DNA of 64,000 nt from Epithemia pelagica (lineage: Eukaryota > Bacillariophyta > Bacillariophyceae > Surirellales > Surirellaceae), in contig OX337228.1 of assembly GCA_946965045.2 (NCBI GenBank), positions 682,001 through 746,000 on the forward strand, read 5' to 3'. The notes below the pieces were generated by a model. The model saw only the letters and a program-made list of their open reading frames with translations. It did no database searches and had not been told where the DNA came from. Of this stretch, positions 42,193 through 53,877 are shown one piece after another. Position 1 is the stretch's first letter, and each line of letters starts with the position of its first letter. The translations under genes and the position numbers were made by a program.

Positions 42193-45100
42193 CAAGTCGG
42201 CAAGGTCGAGAAAGGTTGGTTGTTGGACCAATCGAAGACGGGGGAACCAGCCATGGGGCGCAACGAAATGGACACCATGGCGGACACATGTTGTGCCGGT
42301 ATCAACTGGACGCTTGTGGAAACGACCGGTTTGGAATGCGCAGTGAATGATTTCGCTGGCAACCAGGTTGGTGAACAACACGTCCCGGTGGCAACTTGTG
42401 CCACCTTGATCCGTGAAGCCAAGACAGGGATTGAGACAATTGTGATTGGACACCAGATGTTGTGGTTTGGATCCAAGCTAGATAAAACTCTGTTAAACCA
42501 GAACCAGATCCGACATGCCGGGCATACTGTCCGGGACGACCCGACCCGCCAGGGAGAGGAGGGATTTGGTATCTGGGCGGATGGTGTCATGATCCCGTTT
42601 CAAGTGAAAGGGACAGTCGTGTACTTCGAATCACGCGCGCTGAGCCACCAAGAAATCGAAAGTTTGCCTCACATTGTGATCACACGACAGGAATTGTGGG
42701 AGCCCAAGATGGTCGACCTGTCTCGCGTGGGTGCGAGCCCGTACGAAGACGCATATGCGCTGAGTATGGCCGAAATCGGCCGGGTCTCGAGCGTCCTCGA
42801 CCCAGATGCCTTCAATCGGGCACTAGCATCCGTGCAACAAGTGGAAACTGAAAGACACTTGGGAGTGTCGGCCGAGTCCTTGAGTCGCAAATGGAAGGTA
42901 GATCTCCAGACCGCGCGACAGACCCTCCGAGTGACCACCCAACAAGGCATCAGGACTGCCGTTGCACCTATCACGCAGCGGTATCGGGTAGACAATCTTA
43001 GCCCTACACAGGAATCGCTTGCAGACAATGATCTATACGGATACTCTATTTAGCAAGACCATGTCTTTGGCCGGGAATAAATGTGCCCAAGTGTTTACCG
43101 ATGGTGGATTTACCGCGGTCTATCCCTTGACGACCAAGGCACATGCCGGCCAAGCCCTTGCCGATTTCATCGACCAAGTGGGTGTCCCTAATCGTCTCAC
43201 GGCGGACTTAGCGGAGGAACAAACAGGAGCGTCCACCATGTTCACCAGACTCACTCGATACCATCGAATCGACCTCCACTGGTCAGAGAAGGGCACGAGC
43301 AAGCAAAACCACAAGGCCGAGCGAGAAATTGGTCTCCTCAAGCAGCGGTGGCGCCGTCGCATGACCGATAAACAAGTCCCTAAGCGCCTTTGGGACTATG
43401 GCCTCGTATATGAGGCCGGTCTCCTCAGCCGAGTCGCCCGGGGACCAGACGGCCGTACCGGCTTGGAACGACTCACTGGGGAGACGCCCGATATCTCCGA
43501 ATGGATCGACTTCCAATTTTACGACCTGGTGTGGTATCATACTAACCAAAAGGCCGATGCCACGGAAGACCAATACCAGTTGGGGTACTGGCTGGGCATA
43601 GCACATCGCATCGGGAGTGACTTGTGCTATTGGGTGTTGACGAAATCGGGCAAGGTTGTCGCCCGAACAACCGTGCAGCACGTGACCAAGGACGACCAGG
43701 AGAAGGAAGAAATCCGCGAGAAGATACGGGATTTTAGGTTGATTGTTGAAAACAGATTAGATGATACGAATTTCACCGACGACTGGGACGGAAAGCCGGG
43801 GTATCTGGAGGACGTCGTCGAGGATGACGACGCGACGGAAAGAAGACGGGGACTTGTCCCTACCGACGAAGAGTATGACCAAATGGTCCAGGAGGAGGCC
43901 CCCGATGCGGATGAGATGGGGAACGAGCACGACGAGTACATCGGTTCCCAGACCCGCATGGACATCGGCGGAGAAGAGCTCATCGGCACCGTAACGAAGA
44001 GACAGAAGGGGTTAGACGGCAAGCCCATAGGTCGAAAGAATAAGAACCCCATCTTCGATACCCGTACTTACGAGGTGAAATTCCCGGGCGGGATAATCCA
44101 TGAATATACGGCGAACGTGGTAGCGGAGAACCTGTTTGCAAGATTGGACGACGAGGGAAAAGAGTTTGTCCTCGTGAAAGAAATTGTTGGACATAGGAAA
44201 GACGGGGACGCGGTCGCGAAGGAAGACAGCTTTACCACCGGAAGGAACGGCAATCGACATCCGAGGCGAACAACGAAAGGATGGGACATTGCCGTCGAGT
44301 TGGTCGATGGGTCACAACAATGGTTACCACTCAAGATCGTGAAGGATGGATATCCACTCGACTTGGCCGAATACGCTGTGGCACAAGGAATAGAATCAGA
44401 ACCGGCGTTTCACTGGTGGGTGCCACAGACACTGAACCATATGCGTCGTATGATAAATAAGGTAAAGAAGAAATATTGGAAGACGACGCAGAAGTTCGGA
44501 ATCCGGCTACCGCATTCGGTTGATGAGGCACTCGCCATCGACGAACAGACAGGGACAGATTACTGGAGGAAAGCTATAGACAAGGAGCTGAAGGTAGTGA
44601 AGGTAGCCTGGGAGTCGCGGGACGACCTAGAATTGGCGGAAGTGCGCGCGGGGCGACAACTAATTGGGTATACGGAAATCAAATGCCACATGGTGTTCGA
44701 TATCAAGCTAGATCTTACCCGCAAGGCACGGTTAGTCGCTGGCGGCCACATGACAGATGCACCTACAAGCCTGACCTATTCCAGTGTGGTCAGTAGGGAC
44801 TCCATTCGCGTGGCGTTCCTGATTGCTGCGCTCAATAACCTGGAGGTAATGGCGTGCGACATCGGGAACGCGTACCTAAACGCGCCGTGTCGGGAGAAGA
44901 TTTGCTTCCTAGGTGGGTCCGAAGTAGGGAGTGAAGATAAGGGCAAGGTATGTGTAATGACGAGAGCATTGTATGGCTTGAAATCCTCGGGAGCTAGTTG
45001 GAGGGCAACATTGATCAGCACATTATATGATATGGGGTTCGTCGACACGCGAGCGGACGCTTGCGTACTACGAAGAAAAGCGAGAAAGGAAAGTGGCGAG

Positions 45101-46279
45101 GAATACTATGAGTTGATTCTAGTTTACGTCGACGACATACTCTTGGTCAGTGCCAACCCGCAACCAGTATTGGACGAGATAGATAGCCACTACAAAATCA
45201 AGGCCGGAAGCGTGGGTGAGCCGAGTTTATACCTGGGGGCTCAAGTGTACAAGCACAGTCTCCCTGATGGGAGTTGGTCCTGGGGGATGACAAGTGAGAA
45301 ATACTTGACAAACGCCGTGAAGATAGTCGAACAAATGTTAGTGGATGACGGAGATGGCAAACATCTGAAAACCACAGCGAGGGTACCCATCCTTTCGACT
45401 TACAAACCGGAACTCGACACGAGTCCGGAACTGGGGCCGGAGCTTACCTCTCGGTACCAACAAATGGTGGGAATCCTTCGGTGGGCCGTTGAGCTGGGAC
45501 GGGTAGATATCTATTTGGGGGTGTCCTTGATGTCGCAATACCTGGCTAGTCCGAGGGAAGGACACCTAGAGGCGCTGTACCACGTGTTTGCATTTCTCAA
45601 GAAGCACCCGAAGTTGAAAATGGTGTTTGACCCCAAAGGTGTTCGCTTGGATGAAACGTGTTTCCCACAAATACCCATCGATGAGTGGAAGGAGTTCTAC
45701 GGCAAGGTCGCCGAGGAATTGCCCATCGGAATGCCAGAGCCATTGGGGAGGCCGATCAATATCACCCGCTTCGTCGATGCAGACCATGCTGGGAACGTTG
45801 TTACCCGTCGTTCCCACACCGGCGTCCTTTTGTTCATGCAGAACGCACCCGTCTTGTGGTTCTCCAAGCGGCAAAATACCGAGGAAACGTCGAGTTTCGG
45901 AAGCGAGTTTGTTGCTTTACGGATAGCGAAAGAAATGATCGTATCCATGCGCTATAAACTTCGAATGTTCGGTGTGCCCGTGGTTGAACCAGCTGACGTA
46001 CTCTGCGACAACCGGGGCGTCGTCAAGAACACGAGCATCTCATCGTCCGTCTTGACAAAGAGACACAACGCCATCAACTATCACGCCGTCCGTGAGGCGG
46101 CCGCCGCAGGGATCCTTCGTGTTGGCAAGGAAGATACCGAAACAAACTTGGCCGACCTGTTCACCAAGATATTGTCACGGGAGCGCAGGAACGAGCTCAT
46201 TTCTCGATTCACGTACTCGTCCGCCTTCGGACAATCTGGCCCGCCAACGATCGCGTCCGATAATGCTGCCAACCTCTAA
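42193..46279 (+). pseudogene. pol: Pol of copia element 2 (one frameshift)
   Basis: In frame with gag after TGA CAA. Protease site DTMADTCCAGINW, then SVLDPDAFNRALASVQ and KWKVDLQTARQTLRVTTQQG. A one-base shift near 43015-43030 leads to the integrase core: IYTDTLFSKTMSL, TADLAEEQTG and KQNHKAEREIG give Asp, Asp and Glu. A long linker includes YEVKFPGGIIHEYTANVV and QQWLPLKIVKDGYPLDLAEY, as in diatom copia elements. RT motifs: RKARLVAGGHMTDAP, CDIGNAYLNAP, RALYGLKSSGASW and ILVYVDDILL. RNase H: FVDADHAGN and FGSEFVALRIAKE. ADLFTKIL near the end. From 43019 onward the frame is open for 1086 codons, so most of Pol is intact. Confidence 0.9.
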
Positions 46280-46348
46280 CTCGTTGAATATTGTTTCAAG
46301 TCCCTCACTCATGTTGTTGATTGTGGTACTTGCGGGGACTGTTTCTTT

Positions 46349-46521
46349 CAGGTGGTCAGACCGGGAATCGGTCATTCCCGCATGTAGGGGAAGTTCTGGG
46401 GGAATGAATGAGGTGGAGGGTCATTATCGTCTACCATCGCACTAAGGTGGCGGATCCATACATGTAGATCTAAGCTTAGTCTTTTTAAGAACTTGCTTTT
46501 TGCCACGACGCGAATAAGTGA
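46349..46521 (+). repeat. 3' LTR of copia element 2
   Basis: 173 bp, two differences from the 5' LTR. TGCGGGGAC a few bases upstream is the best polypurine tract candidate. Confidence 0.85.
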
Positions 46522-46692
46522 AATCCATCCGAAACAAAAACTTTAAACTTTCTTTTTACCATCACAAAAAACATGTCTGTTACGGATCGCCCCTATAACT
46601 TTTGTCCTGTGAAATGGTTCGACCCAAAAACTCTCCAGTCTCATTGCACTCACAAAATCAAAATCTAGCCAAAACCAAAAGTAACACTCACC

Positions 46693-47604
46693 ATGGTCAA
46701 ACTCAACTACCTTACCTCTACCATGATTTTTGCTTTCTCTTGGTCTGCTACCAATGGCCTCTTGAAAGGATCTAGCAGTGTAAAGCCAAGCGCCGAAACA
46801 CGTGCTCGTAAACTCATGATGGACAAGAAAGACAATGCTCCTGAGCAAGATATTCCCCCCGAGCTCGAAATAATCGATCAAGTCCCTTCGTGCGAGAACG
46901 ACGCTAACGTCAAAGTCATTGGATGCAATGACTGCGAGATTCAACTGAATAGCAATGATAACGACTCTTTGATTATTCTGGAAGAAGATATGGAATGCAA
47001 TCTTGATATCGCTAAGGACGCTGCAATTTCAATTTCATCCTCTCGAACCACGTTGGATTGCCGGGGCCACAAGATTATTAATCGTGGCAATTCGGGGAAT
47101 GGCATTGTTATCAATTGCGATATTTCCCTTTTTGAACAGGGAATCCAAATCGCTTCCTCCCAGAATGTTCTTCTGGAGAATATAGAGTCCCATGAGAACA
47201 TACGTAATGGCCTCATCCTCAAAGGCTTGGCGACCACGGATGTCACAGTTCTTGATTCAAAGTTTGAGAATAATGATCTCAGCGGCGTTGCCGTCGTTGC
47301 CCAGCAGCAGGTATCCAACCTCTTTCTTTCCGGAGTCAGTGCCAACAAGAATAAACTTTTTGGATTTGCGTTCAATACTCCTGTTACGGGCAAACTTTTG
47401 AGTGTCGATGCCAAGGAAAACCTTCGTTCTGGTATCGATTCTAGGGGTGAAAGTACAAATCTTTTCATCCAGGATTCCAAGTTTTGTGGCAACAGTGTGA
47501 GTTTCGGTGATGTCGGAGTGTTGGAAGGAACCGTTCTTCACCAAGCTATTACATGCTCAGTCGATCAAGACCCCGACATTGACATTTGTGACTGTCAGTG
47601 CTAA
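46693..47604 (+). CDS. Secreted right-handed beta-helix protein, copy B, 303 aa
   Basis: ATG in CACCATGG context. Signal peptide TSTMIFAFSWSATNGLL. Single Cys pairs (SCENDANVKVIGCNDC) precede a parallel beta-helix with rungs TLDCRGHKIINRGNSG, NVLLENIESHENIRNG, DVTVLDSKFENNDLSG and NLFIQDSKFCGNS, and the family end DICDCQC. Closest relative in the window is copy A, with long identical stretches; copy C at 48145 is more distant. Intact frame, no intron. Expected in the extracellular space or a secretory compartment. Parallel beta-helices often bind or cleave glycans, but this short form shows no obvious active site; a structural or ligand-binding role is equally possible. Confidence 0.85.
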   Translation: MVKLNYLTSTMIFAFSWSATNGLLKGSSSVKPSAETRARKLMMDKKDNAPEQDIPPELEIIDQVPSCENDANVKVIGCNDCEIQLNSNDNDSLIILEEDMECNLDIAKDAAISISSSRTTLDCRGHKIINRGNSGNGIVINCDISLFEQGIQIASSQNVLLENIESHENIRNGLILKGLATTDVTVLDSKFENNDLSGVAVVAQQQVSNLFLSGVSANKNKLFGFAFNTPVTGKLLSVDAKENLRSGIDSRGESTNLFIQDSKFCGNSVSFGDVGVLEGTVLHQAITCSVDQDPDIDICDCQC

Positions 47605-47607
47605 ATT

Positions 47608-48144
47608 TGAAAGAGTTACCATTGCGCGATTTCTAATAAACAAAATACCTTTTATCATCAGTATACGCTGTAGTAGCAACAGTTTCGTTTAGGAGACCAA
47701 CGAAACACAATTGCTATCCGTTGTTACTGGTGATGTTCTTGCTGTTGCTTTTTAAAAGAGTAGAGTCCATATGGGTCGAAGAAGAAGCTTCCAAATTTAT
47801 TGGTCCTATCTAGAGTCTGTCCTTGATTTCGTATCGGGAATCGGGAATCATTATCATGGTGCGCATCTGTGCGCATCGTCGTGTTTACAGAAAAATTTAG
47901 AATCGCTGTTGTCTAAGTTCTAAGTACGTACTTTTCGCTTCATGCGACTGGCTCGCGTTCTCAACTCTAACCACTTGCGAGCGAGCGAGCGCATATTGTA
48001 GTCCGTAAGAAAGTTCACTCGGGAAAATTTTGCTATGGATGGCGATCGTCGATTACGTCAAGACCTTGAGATACGGATTCATGGAGCGACGGATCATCTC
48101 ACAAATTACAATCCGTAGACCAGTGAAAACCAACCAAAAACAAA
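47608..48144. other. Spacer between beta-helix genes B and C
   Basis: No gene. TATCGGGAATCGGGAATCA near 47832 is a short tandem. The last 60 bp, AC-rich with AAACCAACC, resembles the upstream sequence of the other two copies. Confidence 0.4.
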
Positions 48145-49059
48145 ATGTACTTGACGAAATCTCTGTCATTCCTCTTCTATACTTCCATGTACCGCGGTGC
48201 GAACGGCTACCTCAAGGGATCATCCTATTCATCCTTTCCCAAAGAAACAGACAAGAAAGGACGGGGATTGGTGGAATCTTGTACGGCAGACGAATCGGTC
48301 AAGGTTCTAGACAGCAAGGATTGTGGGATTGAGTTGGGCAACGGTAATGAGGGAAAGTTTGTCATCCTGGGAGACAATATGAAGTGTGACAACTTTGAGA
48401 ACAATCCAATCGCCATTACGATTTCAGCACCAGGAGTAACCTTGGATTGCAAGAACTTGAAGGTCCAGAACACTGCGGCCGATCCACCATTCATTACGGT
48501 GGGAATCCATATGCTTGCGGACAATATCGCATTGAAAAACTGTGACATATCCGGTTTTCACGACGGAATCCTCTTGGGTCAATCAGCTACCGATACTATC
48601 CAGAATATCCACCTTTTGAGGGTCCACTCCCACGATAATACCGGGGATGGAATTGATGTGCGCAGCAGTCTTTCTGGTGTGGTAGTGGCGAAATCCCAGT
48701 TCAACAACAACAGGGAGAGCGGGGTTGATTTTTTCGAACGAAGCGCCATCAGTCTAACCAATATATTCATGTCTTCTGTCGTGGCCAATAAAAACAAGGA
48801 CGATGGTTTTGCCCTGAAGGGTACAGTGAATGGACTTCTTGTAGACGTTGAAGCCATTGGCAATGAGGGGGATGGAGTTGAGTTTTCACGAACAAATGGC
48901 CCTTTGTCGATTCAGGACTCGGCTTTTTGCAACAACACAGACACAGACTTTGATGGTTCTCAGTTCTCCGGCTTTTCGCATCATGCTATCACATGCAATA
49001 AACAGGACATTGGCATTGGCAATCTTTGCGATTGTAGCTGCCCTGAATTTCCTGTGTAA
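48145..49059 (+). CDS. Secreted right-handed beta-helix protein, copy C, 304 aa
   Basis: Starts MYLTKSLSFLFYTSMYRG, a likely signal peptide, followed by GANGYLKGSS as in copies A and B. The ESCTADESVKVLDSKDC motif, then TISAPGVTLDCKNLKVQN, NIALKNCDISGFHDGILL, RVHSHDNTGDGIDVRSS and SIQDSAFCNNTDTDF form the beta-helix. It ends LCDCSCPEF, matching the CDCQC end of the others. Intact, single exon. Diverged from A and B throughout, so the duplication is older. An upstream frame around 48030-48330 is a shadow of this gene. Confidence 0.85.
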   Translation: MYLTKSLSFLFYTSMYRGANGYLKGSSYSSFPKETDKKGRGLVESCTADESVKVLDSKDCGIELGNGNEGKFVILGDNMKCDNFENNPIAITISAPGVTLDCKNLKVQNTAADPPFITVGIHMLADNIALKNCDISGFHDGILLGQSATDTIQNIHLLRVHSHDNTGDGIDVRSSLSGVVVAKSQFNNNRESGVDFFERSAISLTNIFMSSVVANKNKDDGFALKGTVNGLLVDVEAIGNEGDGVEFSRTNGPLSIQDSAFCNNTDTDFDGSQFSGFSHHAITCNKQDIGIGNLCDCSCPEFPV

Positions 49060-49419
49060 GATTCTCATGGAGCTTCTTGTTTCATATGCAATCCGTATAT
49101 AGTCATCAGTTTGCAATCCATATATAGTCTTCAGTTTCATTCTTTCTTTGTGTAGGGACCACATTTCATAGCACCCACACCACAATGTACTACAGACAAT
49201 TGAATTCGACAATGAGGGACCATCGCATATTGAAGACAGTGAAAGACGGTTCAATGGATGGTTGTCGTCCATTGATTTGATATCGGAAACCTTAAGGATG
49301 CTGTTGTAGAAGTTGATCGATCAATACGTTGGTTGGAATCCATCGACATTAGGAATGGCTGACCAGAAGAGTGCCGAGTCGACAAGCAGAGCAGCACCAA
49401 CGTCTGCAGAGATAGTGTT

Positions 49420-50530
49420 CTATAGGCAGAAAAGTATCCACAGCGATAATGTTCTAGCCAGCACCAGTAATTCTCTGCCACGAATCCCTAAAGAGAGGCC
49501 AACGACGACGACGACGCAATAACGTACTGCCTCGTAGTCCTGCACGTCGGTACTCGTGTTGTCATGATCCGGAGGACAGGCGGCTCGAACCAAGGCCAAT
49601 TCTGTACTATGGCGACAGTGTGGATTGTCATTGCGTACGGCTACCACATTGCCCATGCGAAGGAAATGAGCTTGCAAGTGTACCATGTCCAACGCGATTT
49701 GGAACATTCCCTTGTCGGGATGAAGTTCTGAAAAATGGGTCTTGTAATGCATCTGTGTGTATCATGTTAACAACAACCAGAACGACAACAAGTGCAACAG
49801 GCGTCAGTGTATTAGATTGCAAAGAAAGTCATACCAGTGCATGTACGCAGGAAACAGCTCGATTCGTCATGCACGCAGTACCGGACGATAGAATCACCTT
49901 TCGAAACAACAGTCACACCACACTTCCAGTTCTTCTGCTGCAGCCATTGCGGAAGGAACGCTGTTGTTACTGTGGCGGTACTAGTAGCTGATTCAGGGTA
50001 TCCATTCCACAGGCAATTTTGCTCTCAACCTGTAAACACTTTCCTCCAACACACTCGCGAGGACAGGGCGTCAGAAATGCAAAGGGATAAAAGCGTTCCT
50101 GATTCCATTCTTGATAGTTGGGTAAAGTTGCCATGGATCCGTACAGAGTGCGAGTGTGGTCCAACCAATCCTTCCTGTTGGCCGTAATGGTCTCCAATGA
50201 ATCGAACAAGACGGAAACAAAGGGATGTTGTCGACAGGGTCGCAGCCAGGGCAAGGAAGAAGATGATGATGAGTTCTGTACCATTGGGATTGTGGAAGGA
50301 GTGTCAACCGGTAGGTTGGCTGTTGCGTTGTTGTATTCCTTCGTCTTCTTCGAGTCATTGTTTTGTTGTTGTGGCACCAGAGATTCCAGGAGACTCGCTA
50401 GGCGTATCAACACGACAATCAGGCCTACCACTAGAGACGCAACAGGATCACCAACAAGTTGCGGCTTGCCGTTGTCGTCGTCGTCTTTTTCGCCATGGTG
50501 GTTGCTTGTTTTGTGGGGGTCATCGACCAC
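49420..50530 (-). CDS. Unknown conserved gene, copy B, minus strand (exons unresolved)
   Basis: Upstream exon 50530-49967: a charged start, a membrane segment (VASLVVGLIVVLIRLASLL), then FVSVLFDSLETITANRKDW, LYGSMATLPNYQEWNQERF and CPRECVGGKCLQVESKIAC. It ends near NQLLVPPQ, before an apparent intron. A Kozak-like ATG (CCACCATGGCG, about 50497) lies in a neighbouring frame, so the 5' end may carry a small frameshift. Downstream exon 49752-49540: MHYKTHFSELHPDKGMFQ, DMVHLQAHFLRMGNVVAV, CPPDHDN, near-identical to 37044-36832. A type II membrane protein with a Cys-containing lumenal domain fits; enzyme class unknown. Lies tail-to-tail with beta-helix gene C, as copy A does with beta-helix gene A. 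Confidence 0.55.
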
Positions 50531-50599
50531 GAGAAGTGCGACTGCTAGAATGACCGGAAAAACACCCTACTAGTTACGAAATGACATTGAATTCGGAGA

Positions 50600-53077
50600 A
50601 AGACTATAGCTGTCTCTGGAGTTCAAGGACCTATACTCAAACAACTCCGCGAGTTTGATCTGGTGGCGATACCCACGGACAAAACAAACTCGTTCACGCT
50701 AATGTCATCCAGAGAATACGCAAAAGAGATCAAGATTCACCTCGACAAAAGTGCAGTCCGTATCAACAGGTCCAAACTCAACGAAATTGTGGAGAACTGC
50801 TTCTCATTCATCACGGAACTCGGCCGCTATCTGTCCAAGAACGAGAGGGAGTTTCTGAAAGAAAAGGTGAATTCGAAAGCGATTCCCTAACCGAAAATCC
50901 TGGTCAAGGACCACAAAAAGAAGAACTCGAATGGATCCTACCCTACCAGACTCGTGGTCCCTGCAACCAATTTCACTGCTGGATTCCCAAAGATTGGATA
51001 CCTCGGTATCAAGAACCTATTCAAGAAGCACAAGGTTGAGTTTGGACAACGCAACATAGTCCAAGCGTCAGATCTCAAGGACAGGTTGGAGAAGTTCAAC
51101 ATCAAAGCAGGAAATGCCACAATCGTTTCAGTCGACGCAGAGGCGATGTACCCATCAATCAAGTTCCAGTTGATCTATGATGCAGTACAGTACTACGCCG
51201 AAGCTATGCCCCCAGAAACCAACAAAGCAATCAGCCTGTGTCTCGACCTCATCTTCTTTGGGATGTCGAACACATTGATTTTGTTCCAAGATGGGTTCTA
51301 CCTCTACGACGGCGACAAAAAACCCGAAGAACGAGGACTGACGATAGGCGGCTACGAATCAGCTTGGCTGGCGGATTTGGTGATGTCATACCTCCTAGAG
51401 GTGACATACGACACACTCTACGACCCGATGCACTTCTTCGGAGTCTACAGAGACGACGGTTCAGCGGTGTTCAAAGGCAAAAAGACTACAAACGAAATCC
51501 AAGAGTGGCTCGAATCCTTTCAATCTGACATCGACGACATAGCTGGAAACAACTTTTTGAAGTTTACGGCAGTGGTGTGGGACCCGTTAAACCACCACTC
51601 AGAGTGGGACATCTCCAATACTGCGATCACGGTTGACAAATCCTCGTCGTTTCCCTTCCTGGATATGGAGATGTATTGGCTGAGTGAGCAGTCGCTAGCC
51701 TTCAGAGTCCACTTGAAGAAGAATCAACAACTCAAGTATCTCAACAAGGGTAGCTTGCACACTCCGGGATGCTTCAAAGCGATTCCCAATGGAGTGATCA
51801 AACGCCTAACCAAGCTCACATCAATCAACGATTCAAACAGCAACCAAACTCTCGACGAGCTGTATCCAACACATTTCCAAGCCCTGTCCGACGCGAACCT
51901 GATCAAACCAGATCAAATCCCGACCTTGACAGACTCTATTTACGAGATGGAACGAGCGAAGAATGATGAGACCTCAAACGCAACCAAGAAACGCCCCGAC
52001 AGAGACCGGAAAAGAGCGATCTACTTTAGGATTGGGTACTCCAACTTCTGGAGGAGGCCCATCCACAAAGTGATCAAGGAGATCAAAGGACGCTTACCCT
52101 CCCTGTCCTGGTTACGCGTGTCAATGTCCTACCACAGGTTCACGAATATCCGTGAACACTTCCAGGGCGACTTGAACGCCAAACTATCGGACACATTGAG
52201 ATCCCTAGACTTCAAAGATCTTGATTGTAACTGCAGGAACAAGGAAGCCTGCCCCTACGGTGGGAAATGCAGGCGTTCGATAGTAGTCTACAAAGCGACG
52301 TGTCTCAAAACGGGAAAATTCTATATCGGCAACACGCAACAACACGTAAAAAAGCGAATGCAACAACACGTTCAGGATGTCAAAGCCTTAGTCCTCCAGA
52401 ACAAGAACTCCTACTCCTTTGCAAGCCACTTTGCGGCGTTTGTCCCGAGAGACATTCCGAAAAAGGAAATGAAAAACCACGTGAAATTGTGAGTCGAGCT
52501 CCTATGGCAAGGGAAGCCTCTTTCAACCGTAAAAACCTTCGGCACGTAAACGTGCAAACTCTGCGCTCGAGAGAGATTGGAAATCCTACGGGCGACCAAA
52601 TTAAACCCCAAATTAGCAATCAACAAGTGTAACGAAATATACGGCGCATGCCGCCACAAACCGAGATTTCACCGGTTCCCGACCAACAACAACAACCCCA
52701 GCACTGATGAGTCGATAGACGACAAAAGAGTCTCTATCTGTCAGCCTGTCTCAACCACGTCAACTGACTCGAGCTATTCTTGCTTCACGTGGACCTCGAA
52801 CCTGTCCCCCAACACGACTACAACAAATGATGTAAACAACTTTGGTGAGGACAGGAGGGACGAGAGCTTGCTCAATGAAATCCCTTCGATGTCCTACCAA
52901 GAAAGGCGACTTGAAGGCCTCAAAGCGAGGTTTGCCTTCAGTATCCCAAAGACCACTCCCCCAGTGATCCAAATGGACGATAGCAAACTTGAGGACCTAC
53001 CGACCGCCGAAGAATCTTTGATGACTGATGATGTAGTTTTGGAGGACGCGACAGAAGTGCGAGTGACGACTGTCTAG
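50600..53077 (+). mobile_element. Penelope-like element remnant (RT plus GIY-YIG)
   Basis: A single reading frame, broken by three stops, encodes a reverse transcriptase followed by a GIY-YIG nuclease, the combination that defines endonuclease-bearing Penelope-like elements. The 5' end is missing: coding sequence begins abruptly at about 50600. No terminal repeats of the element were recognised. 5' truncation and nonsense codons indicate an old, inactive copy. Confidence 0.8.
50618..53077 (+). pseudogene. Penelope-like RT/GIY-YIG polyprotein with three stops
   Basis: Frame from about 50618: LREFDLVAIPTDKTNSF, a TAA at 50888-50890, then PKILVKDHKKKNSNGSY and PTRLVVPATNFTAGFPKIG. RT core: IVSVDAEAMYPSIKF (catalytic Asp), GLTIGGYESAWLADLVM, and FFGVYRDDGSAVF (the Asp pair). 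FPFLDMEMYW marks the thumb side. The GIY-YIG domain follows: CRRSIVVYKATCLKTGKF, YIGNTQQHVKKRMQQH. A TGA (52490) and a TAA (52547) interrupt TCKLCARERLEILRATK and NKCNEIYGACRHKPRF, the Cys-containing end typical of this group. An extra acidic C-terminal extension reaches TAG at 53077. GIY-YIG would nick target DNA and RT extend from it. Confidence 0.8.
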
Positions 53078-53872
53078 TCTACACCAAGATCAAAAACCGG
53101 CGTGCGCATTTAGCGAACTAAGAAGTAGAATTGCTTCCCGGCCCTAGGTGGGAAAGAAACTAAACTAGTATTCACACTCTTTGCTGTTTTCAATCTGTGA
53201 TTGATAGTAGTGTAGATAAAAGTAGAGTAGAAACAGGCCCAACACTAACTGGAAAGTGGAATGGCAAAAGACCACAGAGAGGACAAACAAAATAATGCTC
53301 GATTAAAGTTGAGACGAAGATTCTCTTGGAGCCATGGAACAAATCCAGCTTCGTAGGAAAACTAGTGTACAAAACAGACACACATCAGAACCAGGAGCCA
53401 AAGCTTGTACTACTTGGCTCGTGACTAAACGGGTGCAGGGAGGAGGAGGGGCGTATAGTCCACGTAGGGAGTGGCGGCGCGCAGTGCCACCTGTAGTAGC
53501 TCGTGGTGCCGCTCTTTGTCGAAGATCGATTGATTGGTCATCGTTTACACTTACACTGGTTTCGATGTCCATAATGATGGGTACAGTTTCACCCGTGCTC
53601 ACGTCGCCCTCGTCTTGAAATGTGTTATGGACAATGGCGTTCTCTCTGTCCCTGTTTTCTCGTCTGTATGTTGAGAAAGTGGCAATTGATGGATCCATTC
53701 AAAGTTCATAAAAGTGACGAATTGCCGACGGCCAAGATGACAAGAATCATTCATGTTTTCGTTTGGGCGGTGTTTGAGTGTTTGTTGTTTTTGTCGTTGA
53801 TCTCGAGAATTCGGGCTCTCTTTTCAGTTGTTTATTGTTTACTGTTTACACTCATTTATCAGTAGAGAAAAT
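53078..53872. other. Spacer, no supported gene
   Basis: A 131-codon minus frame (53698-53303) has a hydrophilic start and a Pro-rich middle but no recognisable domain; too weak to call. Confidence 0.35.
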
Positions 53873-53877
53873 AGACT

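Larger units (their letters stand above)
39935..46521 (+). mobile_element. Ty1/copia retrotransposon 2, 6.6 kb, short LTRs, degenerate
   Basis: LTRs of 173 bp at 39935-40107 and 46349-46521 differ at two positions. Between them are gag with a Gly-rich N-terminus, protease, integrase, a chromo-like linker, RT and RNase H. Coding is broken by TAG, TAA and two frameshifts, in addition to the TGA that separates gag and pol in frame. No target duplication was recognised and the LTR outer boundary is uncertain by about 10 bp (TG could lie slightly upstream). Confidence 0.9.

Noticed and set aside
41500-42590. Two 267-317 codon minus frames in copia element 2
   Set aside because: Antisense to gag and protease, without their own domains.
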